From Nematopogon swammerdamellus (lineage: Eukaryota; Arthropoda; Insecta; Lepidoptera; Adelidae), in the NCBI GenBank assembly GCA_946902875.1, contig OX336343.1, positions 16,229,596-16,293,595 on the forward strand: a DNA stretch of 64,000 nucleotides, given 5' to 3'. The notes beneath the pieces were generated by a model, which did no database searches, was not told where the DNA came from, and worked only from the letters and a program-made list of their open reading frames with translations. Each line of letters opens with the position of its first letter. The first letter of the stretch is position 1. Below, piece by piece: positions 47,098 through 57,758 of this stretch. The translations under genes and the position numbers were made by a program.

Positions 47098-47884
47098 CCA
47101 TAGTGTATGTATTGAACCATTTTGCTCTACAGTACGGTAAGGTACGTCATGGTGCGGTACGGTAAGGTACGTCACGGTACGGTACAGTATGATATACCAG
47201 CTAAATAACTACTATTGTTGGCCGGATGGAAGACGGGCTAGGCTACCCATAGTGACAGGGAATCCTAGTTTCGAGTCGAGGGCTCAAGGGGTCGTGTTTT
47301 GTGTTGACATTTGACGAGTCCAGAACTGTAGTAAGCTGTAACAAAATCAATATTACAAGAAAATGAGACAATCTGCCGAACATGTAATAAAATTTTGATT
47401 CCATGTTCGGCAGAAGTCCACAAAAAGCGATCTGCCTAGGGCAAGTTTTTTTTATCACTAAGAGAATTTAATGTGAATAAAATGGATTGAGTACCCAGTT
47501 ATCTATTCTCAGTTCCTTCGTGTTCGTTTCTGCCTATACAAAATTTTCCTGAATCTTAGATACTGAAAAGGTAATGAAAGTACCTACCTACATGATTCCT
47601 AAAAAAATTCAGATTTTGGAAAAAAACCCATTTCCAGAAATGTTTAATAATCAATATGAGCATAGCATTTGAGCATAATATGCTCATATTTCATTCTAAT
47701 CTACATAGTGATTCATATTATGAGTATAGATTATTTTTAAACTTACCGCCACTAAAATGTCTAAAGAGTGAGGGAGTCAATGACCCGAACACGCATGAGA
47801 GAGAGCAATGCGGTATTATAGTATTATATTCTTTGGCAAGTTAACCCTGGATAGTGACATAGTGTAAACGGCGCTTTACACTAT

Positions 47885-48146
47885 AGAGCGTTCCAACTAA
47901 ATCTTCCCTTCGCCGTTATGTTGGCTGCACTGCCAGTGTCACTGTCAGTGCTTAAATTCTTGTTGCCAGATTGTGAAGAATATATATCCTAATAATGTAA
48001 TAGGTATTTATTTACCGTATAATAAATACGGTAAATACTGATAATTACGGGTAAATCTGTACACATAGCAACCCTCAACGCTGTTTTGACAGATAGACAG
48101 TGGAGCCAACATAACGGCGAAGGGAAGATTTATATGGAACGCTCTC
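47885..48146. mobile_element. TIR MITE, about 42-bp inverted ends
   Basis: AGAGCGTTCCAACTAAATCT and CTTCGCCGTTATGTTGGCT on the left are mirrored at 48,104-48,146 (GCCAACATAACGGCGAAGGG, ATGGAACGCTCT). Confidence 0.8.
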
Positions 48147-48164
48147 TACTCTACACGCTAGGTT

Positions 48165-48245
48165 GTTGTTGTTGTTTTCGCCAGGTTGTTTTTGTGGTGT
48201 TTGTTTTAGGCAGGCAAAGATCATTCGACCATACAGCCAAGTTTT
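48165..48245 (-). mobile_element. Small AAC-tailed insertion with 13-bp target duplication
   Basis: TACACGCTAGGTT occurs at 48,152-48,164 and 48,246-48,258. The insert begins with (GTT)n, the complement of an AAC tail, so it is the 3' end of a minus-strand retroelement cut to about 80 bp. Confidence 0.65.
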
Positions 48246-48498
48246 TACACGCTAGGTTTGGCATCAGTTCAGTCCGTGACCTTGGTCACGCACGACCAGA
48301 TTGACGCCAGACGTAAAATGCATTCGCACTATCAGTCTGCCATCAGTCTAGTATCAAAATATTTTAAAATCCATCAGTCTGGTCCATCATTCCAAACCAT
48401 CCATCCATTAAAGTAGATTAAACGGTCAGTCTGGCTCTGGACTAGACCATGGTTTAACCAGACTGATGGACTGAACTGATGAAAAACCTAGCGTGTAA
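48245..48498. mobile_element. TIR MITE with TTACACGCTAGGTTT ends
   Basis: TTACACGCTAGGTTT at the left and AAACCTAGCGTGTAA at the right. Inner CATCAGTTCAGTCC pairs with GGACTGAACTGATG. Confidence 0.78.
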
Positions 48499-48706
48499 CC
48501 TCCGTCATACTTTCCTTCGAGCATCGTGTTCGAGCCGAAGTCTGCCGAAAGGCGGTTTGACACCTGACAGCTCAGACGGCTCCTGCGGGGATACTGCGGG
48601 ATCATGCGGATCCTTTCGGAAACGATCGGGTTGACTCGGCTCGAAACGGAACCAAGTGAATCCGATATTCGTTTGGTCGTAGGTAATTTGTTAGCTCAGT
48701 GGTATA

Positions 48707-48924
48707 AAGGCCGCTGCATACGTAGCGGGGCGCCGGCGGGAGCGGAGCGGAGCGGGGAAATCTCCATAAGAATATATTATATCCCGCTCCGCTCCCGCTC
48801 CGCCGCCGCTCCGCTCCCGCCCCGCCGCGTATAAACACGTGCTTGCACTAGTTCCTGAGGATCCTGCAGAAAAGCTCGCCCCTCCCCCGCCCCGCCGGCG
48901 CCCCGCTACGTATGCAGCGGCCTT
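48707..48924. mobile_element. GC-rich MITE with perfect 34-bp TIRs
   Basis: Positions 48,707-48,740 and 48,891-48,924 are exact reverse complements (left starts AAGGCCGCTGCATACGTAGC). The interior consists of GGAGCG/CGCTCC repeats that also fold on themselves. Confidence 0.88.
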
Positions 48925-49193
48925 AGAGTAGGATTTTTATTTTTTCAATCTCGACCCATTCGATTCGTGTCCCAATTTTCAAAATTTGTTTTGTTTTATT
49001 TTTTTTAAGCAATGTTAGGGTGTTAGAGCTAAGAAAGCTTTATTTTCGGAAATACAAACGTAACAAAAACGACATGCGCCGCCTCAACATTAGGTTAGGG
49101 TTAATATAGAGAAGAGAAGATGCGTTGCTTAGCGACGCATCTTCCTTATGTTAACCTTGGTTTTTTTTTTAAACCACCAAAACATCACTCATT

Positions 49194-49349
49194 TAATGCG
49201 CGGGACGGATCTCGGCGTGTCGTCGCCGCAGCGGGCGACCCGCCACGCGAATTCACTATACAAGTACGGTGCGGGTGCGTGGGAGAACACCGACGAACCG
49301 CTGCGGGCGGCGCGGCGGCGACACGCCGAGATCCGCCCCGCGCATTATA
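49194..49349. mobile_element. GC-rich MITE (family M copy 2, complete)
   Basis: TAATGCGCGGGACGGATCTC and GATCCGCCCCGCGCATTATA ends. The interior carries GTACGGTGCGGGTGCG. Inverted relative to copies 1 and 3. Confidence 0.82.
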
Positions 49350-49496
49350 CCCTTCGAGCGGCTCGAAGCTCATACCACACTTTCCTTCGAGCCGAGTGTT
49401 TCCGAAAGGAGTTTCCGCAGGATCCGCGGGAGCCGCCTGTGCTGTTAGGTGCCCGACCGAGCAAGTCTGACAGCCAACCAGCCGGCAGCCGCAGCC

Positions 49497-49558
49497 AGTC
49501 AGCTGCAGCCAGTCAGTCAGTCAGTCGTCTCGTCAGTCAGTCAGTCAGTCAGTCAGTT
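49497..49558. repeat. CAGT microsatellite
   Basis: Two runs of CAGT/GTCA repeats separated by CGTCTCG. Confidence 0.85.
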
Positions 49559-49698
49559 TTCGCGCAACCGCACCGTTGCGTGGTGGCCTGGTGGGTGTTG
49601 CGTGCGGTGCGCGTAGTCGTTGTGTTGCTTTATTGACTCTTTGTTGAGAGAAGGGAAACAACAATTAAGCCGAACACATAATGACATAAAAAAGTGTC

Positions 49699-49806
49699 AT
49701 GGGACAGTCGCTGTCGGCTTTTACTATAAAAACTGCAGCGGCTACTGATCCTGTGCTAAATAAAGTGTTTGTTGTGGGTGAACCTGCACGCATTATTGAG
49801 TATTCA
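49699..49806 (+). CDS. Candidate first coding exon, unrecognised
   Basis: An ATG at 49,699 starts MGQSLSAFTIKTAAATDPVL, then NKVFVVGEPARIIEYS. The next frame bases hold possible donors GTCAGT (49,807) or GTACGC (49,811); without splicing the frame stops at TAG about 20 bp later. MGQS at the N-terminus would suit N-myristoylation. CpG-rich DNA upstream (49,560-49,640) fits a promoter. No downstream partner exon was identified and the family is not recognised. Confidence 0.3.
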
Positions 49807-49811
49807 GTCAG

Positions 49812-50544
49812 TACGCACGCGACGTAGGAGGCGCGCCGCGGTGTTCGTATGTAAAACCGGCATCGGAAGGTTTGGTTCGATCGTATGTTATATTATCCTA
49901 CCGTTCGTCAATGAGACGAGATCAAAATATCTCTTCACAAAACACAAGAACTACCTACATACTTTCCGTGCTTTCTGCCTTGTAGTGCGCGGACGGATAA
50001 CGGAATGAAAGCTTGTACTTGTTTTATGCCCCAAATTCATATTTCATTCTGTCACTGCACTCATCTTTCAATATTTGAAAACTGTCTGCTCCCATTTTCT
50101 AATAGGTACTGATACTTTACATTTCGCATAGATATCAAAATAAATTTTAGGTAAATTTCCCGCTCGCCCGCAGCGCTGACGCATTGTTTAGGGTAGGTAC
50201 ATACATATCAAATATATATTTTTTTAATTTAAAATATAACGGCTCTGGATGCGATGTCCTTCGTATCCAATCTTATATGTTTTTTTTAGTGTTGCCGATT
50301 AGTAGATTAATCATTATGTGTGTCAGAATTTCTCAATTATTTTTATGAGACCATGGACACCTCTATATTTTCTCCGAAGAAATTGAATGTGTAATTAAAA
50401 ATATTTAACCACCATGAGTCCCAACATTGCGTACAAAACATAGACTCTTACATTTTAGCTTTTTTTAATATCCCACCCCCACAATATAAGTTAAATCAAA
50501 ATACGATCGAACCTCGAGCCAAGCCACCTTCCGCAGAAACCATC
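49812..50544 (+). other. Nothing recognised; includes possible 5' UTR/acceptor before the 50,545 exon
   Basis: TTCCGCAG at about 50,536 would be a usable acceptor just before the ATG. Confidence 0.35.
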
Positions 50545-50881
50545 ATGGCGCCCGACGTAACAAAACCGAAACGCAAGTCGGACAGCGCGGAGCCAAGTCA
50601 CAGATTCACCGCCGCGGCAGTCGTCATCGCCTTCCTCACCGTGCCGCTCGTGTCTCCGAGCCTGGCCGATTCTCTGGTGAAGAAGATGCACAACATCTCC
50701 GACACCCTGAAGAGCGACCTCTCGGGAGTTCTCGACACGGCCGTAGTGAAATACTCGGAGCCGGATATCAACACGACCTACTTGTCCAACACTCTGTTCA
50801 ATATGAAGGGGATGGGCATCCTGTACAACGCTACCATACACGTCGTAGATGTCATCGCGCAGAAGCAAGCCTACCCTGAAG
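50545..50881 (+). CDS. N-terminal exon of a prominin-like membrane protein (tentative)
   Basis: Starts MAPDVTKPKRKSDSAEPSHR, then a hydrophobic segment at residues 24-41 (AAVVIAFLTVPLVSPSLA) that could be a signal peptide or anchor. The following extracellular-type part has NTTYLSN and MKGMGILYNATIHVVDVIAQ, then YPEG at the donor GTATGT (50,882), phase 1. GILY(N)..IHVVDVI..K..YPEG resembles the start of prominins (GILFELVHIF...FPED in human PROM1), before the first membrane helix. Prominins sit in membrane protrusions. The rest of the gene is not seen, so the call is a resemblance only. Two possible N-glycosylation sites (NIS, NTT). Confidence 0.5.
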
Positions 50882-50914
50882 GTATGTCCGCTCCACATTG
50901 CTTTATTTTGCTTT

Positions 50915-51075
50915 ACGTTGTTGTTGTTGTTTGGTTTGGGGTTGGCTCTAGGCCTGCAAACTAATCCCGCTTGGTTGGGGACCTTCGGGCAAAACCCCAC
51001 AATCTCCAGCTACCCCAGCCAGCCTATGTCTTCCATGAAAGCCACAAGGCGACCGGGGCGTCTGCAGACCGCGAA
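50915..51075 (-). mobile_element. SINE tail with AAC repeats, minus strand
   Basis: GTTGTTGTTGTTGTTTGG, GGGGTTGGCTCTAGGCCTGC to GCCACAAGGCGACCGGGGCG; same tail as 16,440-16,615. Confidence 0.7.
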
Positions 51076-51136
51076 TTTATGTACGAATAATTGCTCTCTC
51101 TTATATTCTTCTATTGTATTCTTATCTTCTTCTATC

Positions 51137-51455
51137 GTACCGTGTGAGGCCGGTACTTGAAAAGAATAGCCCCATTGCATCTATACACGTGTATGTCGTA
51201 AAAGGCGGGTATACGGAAAACATGCCGAACTAAAGGTCGATAGGATAGCCACCTCTCACCTTGGCGCGGTCCTTCCACCGATTCATGCAGCAGGTGGGTC
51301 TTCGTGCCTTACTGCTTGATAGTTACATTGTCCTAATACCTACTTTGCTAAACGATGTGGTCCGTGCTGTGCTGTATTTTACCGGAGTTCTTGCAGCACA
51401 AACACCGATTACTCTGATTGACCCATTGTCGGGATACAGCGTGTGGTATGTAGGT
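51137..51455 (+). mobile_element. SINE D, near full length
   Basis: ACCGTGTGAGGCCGGTACTT, CCACCTCTCACCTTGGCGCG, GTGCTGTATTTTACCGGAGT to GATTACTCTGATTGACCC. Confidence 0.68.
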
Positions 51456-51949
51456 GTAGCTTATATTCTTCATCTTTAAGTTGAACAATTTGTAATTAAG
51501 ATTCTGTTTACCTAGTAAATAATTACCTTCTTTTGTAAAAACATAACGTGTCACGCATAGGTCACGATCGTAAGTGGCATACCACAGTGGCGGTCTGGCC
51601 CTACTGCGAACCCGGGAATTCCCGGCCAGGGGCCCGGGCAGGGCCTGGGGCTGCAACACCTCGGCTATCATCATAACACACATTTACTTACTGTTTATTT
51701 AATGTATTTTATTACTAAATAAACATACTATTTTAAAAATCTAGGACGGTGAGGGGGGGAGGGGGCCCCACGTCCAATTTTCCGGGTAGGCCCCGGGCCC
51801 CCCAGACCGCTCCTGGTTTACCAGCCTGCAGTTGTATATATCGCTTGCGGTCTCCGGTGCCTCGGCCTCCACCGACGCACATTCCCCGTTCTCCAGCACG
51901 AGCACCCCCAACCCCAGTTTCACCACTCTACAGGGTGACAGTCGTAAAT

Positions 51950-52110
51950 GACTTTTTTTTATGTACGCTTTGGATGACTGAGTCAGAGCGGCTAAAAGCA
52001 CATGCTCCAACTAGCCTATATCACCACCGAGTAGGTGCCATATCAGAGACTTCCCTTTGGATGGTCGGCTGTACTGGTCTAGAGGACTTGCTGTGCAAAG
52101 TGGTATTTAA
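51950..52110 (-). mobile_element. SINE A fragment, minus strand, diverged
   Basis: T-run, TATGTACGCTTTGGATGACTG, GCTCCAACTAGCCTATATCA, ACTGGTCTAGAGGA. Confidence 0.6.
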
Positions 52111-52239
52111 AGCAGTTTAGTTGTGCATTTTACATCAACTCAGAGGCAGAGCAATAACTAAATCTTAGATAGAAAATACTATATTGCTCCGAATTGACTG
52201 TTTTTACAGAAACAAGCACATATAAAATTTATTTTATTA

Positions 52240-52513
52240 TACCGGGTGTTTGATGACCATAGGTCATATAGCAAACCAGGTACTCCTGAGCCTATTTGGA
52301 GCAAAAAAGTTAGATTACATTTTGTTCTACGGTGTGCTTTTTTTTTCCATACTAAACTAAATATATTTTCCATACTAAACTAAATATATTTAGTTTAGTA
52401 TGGAAAAAAAAAGTTCACTGTAGAACAAAATGTCATGTAACTTTTTTGCTCCAAATAGGCTCAGGAGTACCTGGTTTGCTTTATGATGACCTATGGTCAT
52501 CAAACACCCTGTA
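52240..52513. mobile_element. Near-perfect palindromic (foldback) MITE
   Basis: Ends ACCGGGTGTTTGATGACCAT and ATGGTCATCAAACACCCTGT. Pairing continues almost to the centre, where TTTCCATACTAAACTAAATA is present twice on one side and once inverted. Arms are about 130 bp. Confidence 0.88.
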
Positions 52514-52787
52514 TGCAAAGGCAGACTTATCCCTTACAGCGATTTCATCCAGTCAACCTTTGGATGTTTGAAGATAAAATTTAAGTGGGTAGTAGCAAAA
52601 GACTTGAATATGGAATTAAAATAAAACAATAATATGAATATGTACTTATTAGGTAATCGAGGCCCCCTGGCGGCTGCTTGTTCTAATCAAAGCTGCAGGG
52701 ACCTTTGTTGCGCGAGCCCGTAGGTAGACGGTTGCCACACCTTGCACAAGTCCTCGTCGACATGTTTCCAATATCAATACTAATTAA

Positions 52788-53142
52788 TCTGTAAGGGATG
52801 GTTATAGAGTAAGTTACTTTGTTTTATGGGATATTGCGTTTTTAGACTCTATGTTTGATACTAAAACTAAATGGATGATTTTTAGAAATCTTTTCTCTAT
52901 GAATGTATGTTTCACCATAATTCTTATACCGGAATTCGATGAAACTTAGTACAAGCACAGTTAACTACGTGTGACACAGGATAGGCTAAATAAAATTCAC
53001 TTCCGGTTATGCTAAGATAAGTGGCTCTCTCATACAAATCCAATTGTTCCGCGCGCCGAAATAAATGTACCGTAGCGGGCTTACTTACTTTCTTCTTTTT
53101 AAATACGAATTTAACGCGAGCGAAGCCGCGGGAAAAAGCTAG
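52788..53142 (+). mobile_element. Non-autonomous Helitron, copy 1
   Basis: Starts TCTGTAAGGGATGGTTATAG and ends with the short GC hairpin GCGAGCGAAGCCGCGGG, then AAAAAGCTAG, inserted between A and T as Helitrons do (5'-TC...CTAG-3', no target duplication). 355 bp, no ORF. Confidence 0.85.
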
Positions 53143-53809
53143 TATTACATTTATACACACTTCACTTGAGCCTATTAAGGGGGTTAATGAGAAAACTGCA
53201 CACACCTGGAGAACAATGCGATGCGAACATAGGCCTGCGTTAACAATGCGTTCTGCTCTCGGAACAATACCTATGTAAGTACCACTGGCTAGAATAATAA
53301 ACACAAACACATTGTACTGTGCACATGTTTGCATACAATACTTTCTGCAGGAATAATGCAGGCATTCCTTCGAGTAATGTGAGTTTGTGTAGTAGGTAAT
53401 GAAAAGGGGAAAGGTTCATAACATGAAATACCTACCTACATTATTCTATCGAGTTTCACACATAAGGGTTGGCTTAATAAACATATTTTATGTGTTTAAA
53501 ACATGCTGGAAAAACTTATAGAAAATTATTTTGTAATTTCAAAGTCTGTTCTACCTGATGGATGATCTATGTGTAAGTATTTATAGTATATCTCTACTAT
53601 TTGTTATGCCTGAGGTACATCTACTTAGGTACTACTACTAGGTAGGTACTTAGGCTAAGACAAAACATATTATTATCACCTATTCCCACCAATTCATAGT
53701 CGATATCCCCGTAATGTTACATTTGTAATATGTGACGTCACTTTCGTGACAGTTGGTTTTGGCAAACTACCTTCCATATAAGACCGAAATAAAGTTAACT
53801 ATAATGCGC

Positions 53810-53948
53810 GGGGAGGATCTTGGCGTGTCGCCGCCGCAGCGGTTCGTCGGTGTTCTCCCTCGCACCCGCACCGTACTTGTATAGTTTATTCGCGTGGCGG
53901 GTCGCCCGCTGCGGCGACGACACGCCGAGATCCGTCCCGGGCACTATA
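53810..53948. mobile_element. GC-rich MITE (family M copy 3)
   Basis: TATAATGCGCGGGGAGGATC to GAGATCCGTCCCGGGCACTATA; almost identical inside to copy 1. Confidence 0.82.
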
Positions 53949-54541
53949 CCTTAACTTAAAAAAATAATTGTATTTAAAACAATAAATTATAATGATGATT
54001 CAGTGTGTGAGCAACTTAAATTTCTTGTGTGTAAAATTAGATTTATGATTGTTGTTGCATACGTTACAGGGAAAAATTGGTTGTCTGTAAAGTCGGTTTA
54101 CGGACGATAGTTTTACGTGATGACGTGGAATAATCGTAGTACATAGAGCTAAGATCAGTAATTCTATTTCCAGTAGAAAGATTAATCATCTTGTGACTGG
54201 CCATCAATAAACTTCTGTTGTCTGATCTTGACAGTTTTACTTCTTAAGACGTTTCCATGGTAACTTTGACTATATCGATTGTGCCTCTCTATCGCTTGTT
54301 ACGCGCTCTCGCTTGCACACACAGGCTCAGATGGAACGTGACACTTTTTCGTGTGTGCAGCCGTTCATCAATTTATAAGACGTGACGTCATCACGTCAAA
54401 AAACATCTCTATTCACTATATCACTTTTCTAACCTATAATATTACCTTTCTCATAAAGTAATAACAATTTCTCATTTCCCGCTGATAAAAGCAATAAAAT
54501 ATCACTTTGGACACGTATTTGGGATAGTACCTACCTACCTA
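53949..54541 (+). other. Nothing recognised
   Basis: AT-rich, no supported feature. Confidence 0.35.
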
Positions 54542-54544
54542 CAT

Positions 54545-55185
54545 CCCTTTGAGTGCGAACAATAAGTTTAGCTGTCAACCCATAAGTTGTAATCTGCGTT
54601 TTTGGCGATATTTCTATACTTTTTTCTTTTAAACGTATATGAAAAGGTTTTATTTTCCAAATGTACATTAAATTTTCTATAATTTCATTGGTAATGTGTT
54701 TAATACTATCATTATTAAACTGGTTTAAAAAAATCAAGAATTTTCGGAACGATTTTTGCCTAGGGGGTTACCAAAATTACGATACTTTACGAATAAATCG
54801 TTCCTCACCGCCGAGAAACTATTGTAAATGAAGATTACTTACCCTTCCATCGTTTTTCACAAAGAAAACACCAAAAAATCCACAAAAACCCACTAAAAAC
54901 ACGAGGCGCACACATCACCGTCCGCGAACGCGAAGAGACCGACTGAAGATCGCTTGTCAAAATTATTTTGACAGAACAAGCACATAGAAGTGTGTATTTT
55001 TAGGTAGCCTACTCTTTCACGAATAACTAGACATTCGTTAGAAGAGTTAAGAAGGATGTTGCACGTTACAATAAATTTATTTAGTATGACATAGACTCGC
55101 GCCCATAATATGGGTGTTCGCACTTGTGGACCTTCCTGGTCGCGACCATAATATGGGTGTTCGCACTCAAAGGGCTGCGACAGAA
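54545..55185. mobile_element. Possible TIR element, 17-bp inverted ends
   Basis: CCCTTTGAGTGCGAACA at about 54,545 and TGTTCGCACTCAAAGGG at about 55,157-55,173 are exact complements. Near the right end CCATAATATGGGTGTTCGCA is duplicated in tandem (about 55,103 and 55,149). No transposase ORF. Confidence 0.6.
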
Positions 55186-57120
55186 TATGGTCACTTACAA
55201 TAAAAACTGAATTTTAAACTAACATGGGTCAATGGGTTACCTATATACCTCGACTTATACAAAACTCAACGCGCATGGGTTTCACTTTACAAAACGTAAA
55301 ACGCTGACCACAGATAACTACTATATGTACTAGACGCTGACTGACTGTTCTGAGCTTCTGACAGCTGTCACTGCCTAGAAACATAGTGTTGCCTGTCTAA
55401 ATAAGTATTGTTAAATGGTGCCAGCCAGGTATTTGAAATCATCCCTGAAATATTTTACATACTGGATGTGACATACAAGATTTTTTAAAGTTAATTACAA
55501 AAAAATCTACTGAATATAATACATATCTGCATCTCTTGTAAGTCATCTCATCAGATAGAAGAAATACTAAGCGATCTTTAAAATCGTAACTAACCTGTGG
55601 TAGGATGGAGACAGGCCACTTTTGTATGGGAATTTTATAAAAACGTAAAAAAACTAGTTTGAACATACTTTTTGATGAAATAATTTTTAAAATGCATTTC
55701 AAAGATAAAGTCTTCTTTCCGTTTTAACTTACCCATATCACATACTATCTATATTCTTGAAAAAAATTCTAAATGTTTGTGAAAAATTATCGACATTGAG
55801 TCACTCTGATTGGGGGTGGTCTTATCTTGTACTGATAACATTAAGCTGCTAATGTCGGTCATTTTGATACATAATCTTACATTCATTCATGGAATAGGTA
55901 TTTCTTTCAGTAAACGTAATATACATATACAATAAATAAAATAAAATTGCTTTTTACTTCTATAAGAAATAGCAAGTGAAGGACAAAATGTGCCGAAGGT
56001 CCGGCGAAACCTAATGATTTTAATGCAACAGAAAAAAATATATTGTAATGTCTTGTCATTTTTGACTGAATGCTCCTAGTTTTTCTTTATTTTTGTGGAT
56101 TGTATTCAGGTCCCTCCCACGTACATATGTTTCCTTTGGCCTACGTGGCCTCTTAGAGGCAGCTTTCTTCATCTCCACATTGATATATTATGATTTGGGT
56201 GGGGGAATTGGCAATTTTAGGTTAAACAAAATCGGAAAAAATTTTGAGCGTGTTTTGTTTTTCTTGGAGTAAAAAAAAAGTCTGCTTCTAAATAAGTGAA
56301 TCCTTACTTGTTTCATATCGTTTTATGTGTAATTTTGTTGGATTTATGTGCCAGCAGAGTTTATTGATCTGACTTTATTATTTTACTAAATATTTGAGTT
56401 TATGTGCGCGCGCGGCGCGGCGCGGGCGGCCCCGAATTTCCGCACGACCTTGAAGTCATGGAATTCTGTGTTTCATATTAGAGTTTTTGGAATCCAACAG
56501 GACAGATTGCCTGTTTGCACTAAAATTAAACCAATACTAGCTCCGTCTAGTACCTACCTACAAATATAAAAAATATTTCTCCATATCAGGACTGACTGAG
56601 GACTATATGACTATGTGCATTGTCCCAGTCCAGAGATAGTATTTTGCTGAATGACTAATATTTTGTCTAAGATAAAGCAAATCAGTCCCCAGACGCCTCA
56701 ATGAGGAGTGATCCCAGTGATAATAAATCAATTTCATCAAAACGAATCAACAAGTAATGAATGAATGACTGAATGACCTCATAATATGAATCATAAATGG
56801 AAAAAATTCGTTGATGTATGTATGCACAGTTGCACACATCAGCAGGCACATTTCTGGTTAAAACAATCACCTCGGTTTGATGACTTGATTTTACAACATG
56901 TCATGTACGCAGCACAACATTTACTGGCCTTTTTAGGTTTCCGTAATATGTACGTAAGCCTATTAGGATTAGGTACTAACCCTACGCCGCCGTCTGTCTG
57001 TCTGTCCGTCCGATGACTATATCCTTATGGCAGATATCGTAACAAATAATAAAATAAAAAATTAATGGGCCCCCCATACAAATATAACAATTAACAACAG
57101 AAAAGCGCCATCTACCGAAT
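55186..57120 (+). other. Mostly unrecognised AT-rich DNA
   Basis: A GC-rich CGCGCGCGGCGCGGCGCGGG run lies at about 56,406-56,430. At 56,975-57,015 is a CTGTCTGTCTGTCCGTCC scrap of the 12.4-kb repeat. No gene seen. Confidence 0.4.
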
Positions 57121-57758
57121 TTTTGTTTATGATTGTATCAGCACGAAGTAAATATTGGATTTTACGATGTATCCTTGTTCCAGAAAAAATATCATTTAAT
57201 GAAGATAATACCACGAAAAGGACTATATGACCTTCCAAAGTCCCAAGGACGAGTAAAAATATGACGGAATGTTAATTTTTTAATTAAAAAAAAAAACTGA
57301 CAACAATTGAGAGCTTCGTTATCTTTTAAAAAATTTGCTAGTTTACGCCCTTTCCAACGGACCACATGTCATACAAATAATTCACTATGTGGGTAAAATT
57401 AGGGACAGATACCAGAACAGAACGACAACACGGGCTCTTTGTAACAGGGCCACTTATCGGTGGTCGCTTGAGAGCGTTTTCCGGAGCATTTTCAAATTTA
57501 AAACATGTACAGGTCGCGCGCGCGGGCACTTTGTTCAATTCCATTGTTAATGTTTAGTCAGACTCTTGCAAATTATCCCTAATTTTGGCCACATAGTGAA
57601 TGATTTGTATGACATAAATGGTATACCGTTGGAATGGGCATAAACTAGCAAACCTTTTAAAAGAAAAAGAAGCTCTCAATTAATTGCTCTCAGTTTTTTT
57701 TTTATTAAGAAATTAAGATTCTGTCAATTTCTTGCGGATACAATCATAAACAAAACAG
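57121..57758. mobile_element. Long inverted-repeat element (foldback-type)
   Basis: TTTTTGTTTATGATTGTATC (left) versus GATACAATCATAAACAAAAC (right); ATTGAGAGCTTC versus GAAGCTCTCAAT; CTAGTTTACGCCC versus GGGCATAAACTAG; CATACAAATAATTCACTATG versus CATAGTGAATGATTTGTATG. The loop is GC-richer and non-coding. Confidence 0.75.

Noticed and set aside
48600..48930. CpG island / promoter
   Set aside because: The GC content is explained by a MITE with 34-bp inverted ends and CGCTCC repeats.
49148..49636. 162-codon open frame
   Set aside because: It runs through a MITE and a CAGT microsatellite; the composition is that of the repeats.
53021..53278. 85-codon frame across a Helitron end
   Set aside because: It spans the Helitron 3' terminus and flanking DNA, so it cannot be an old gene.
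56400..56430. GC-rich CGCGCGCGGCGCGG run as a promoter
   Set aside because: Too short, no exon nearby, and flanked by AT-rich DNA with no start-site features.
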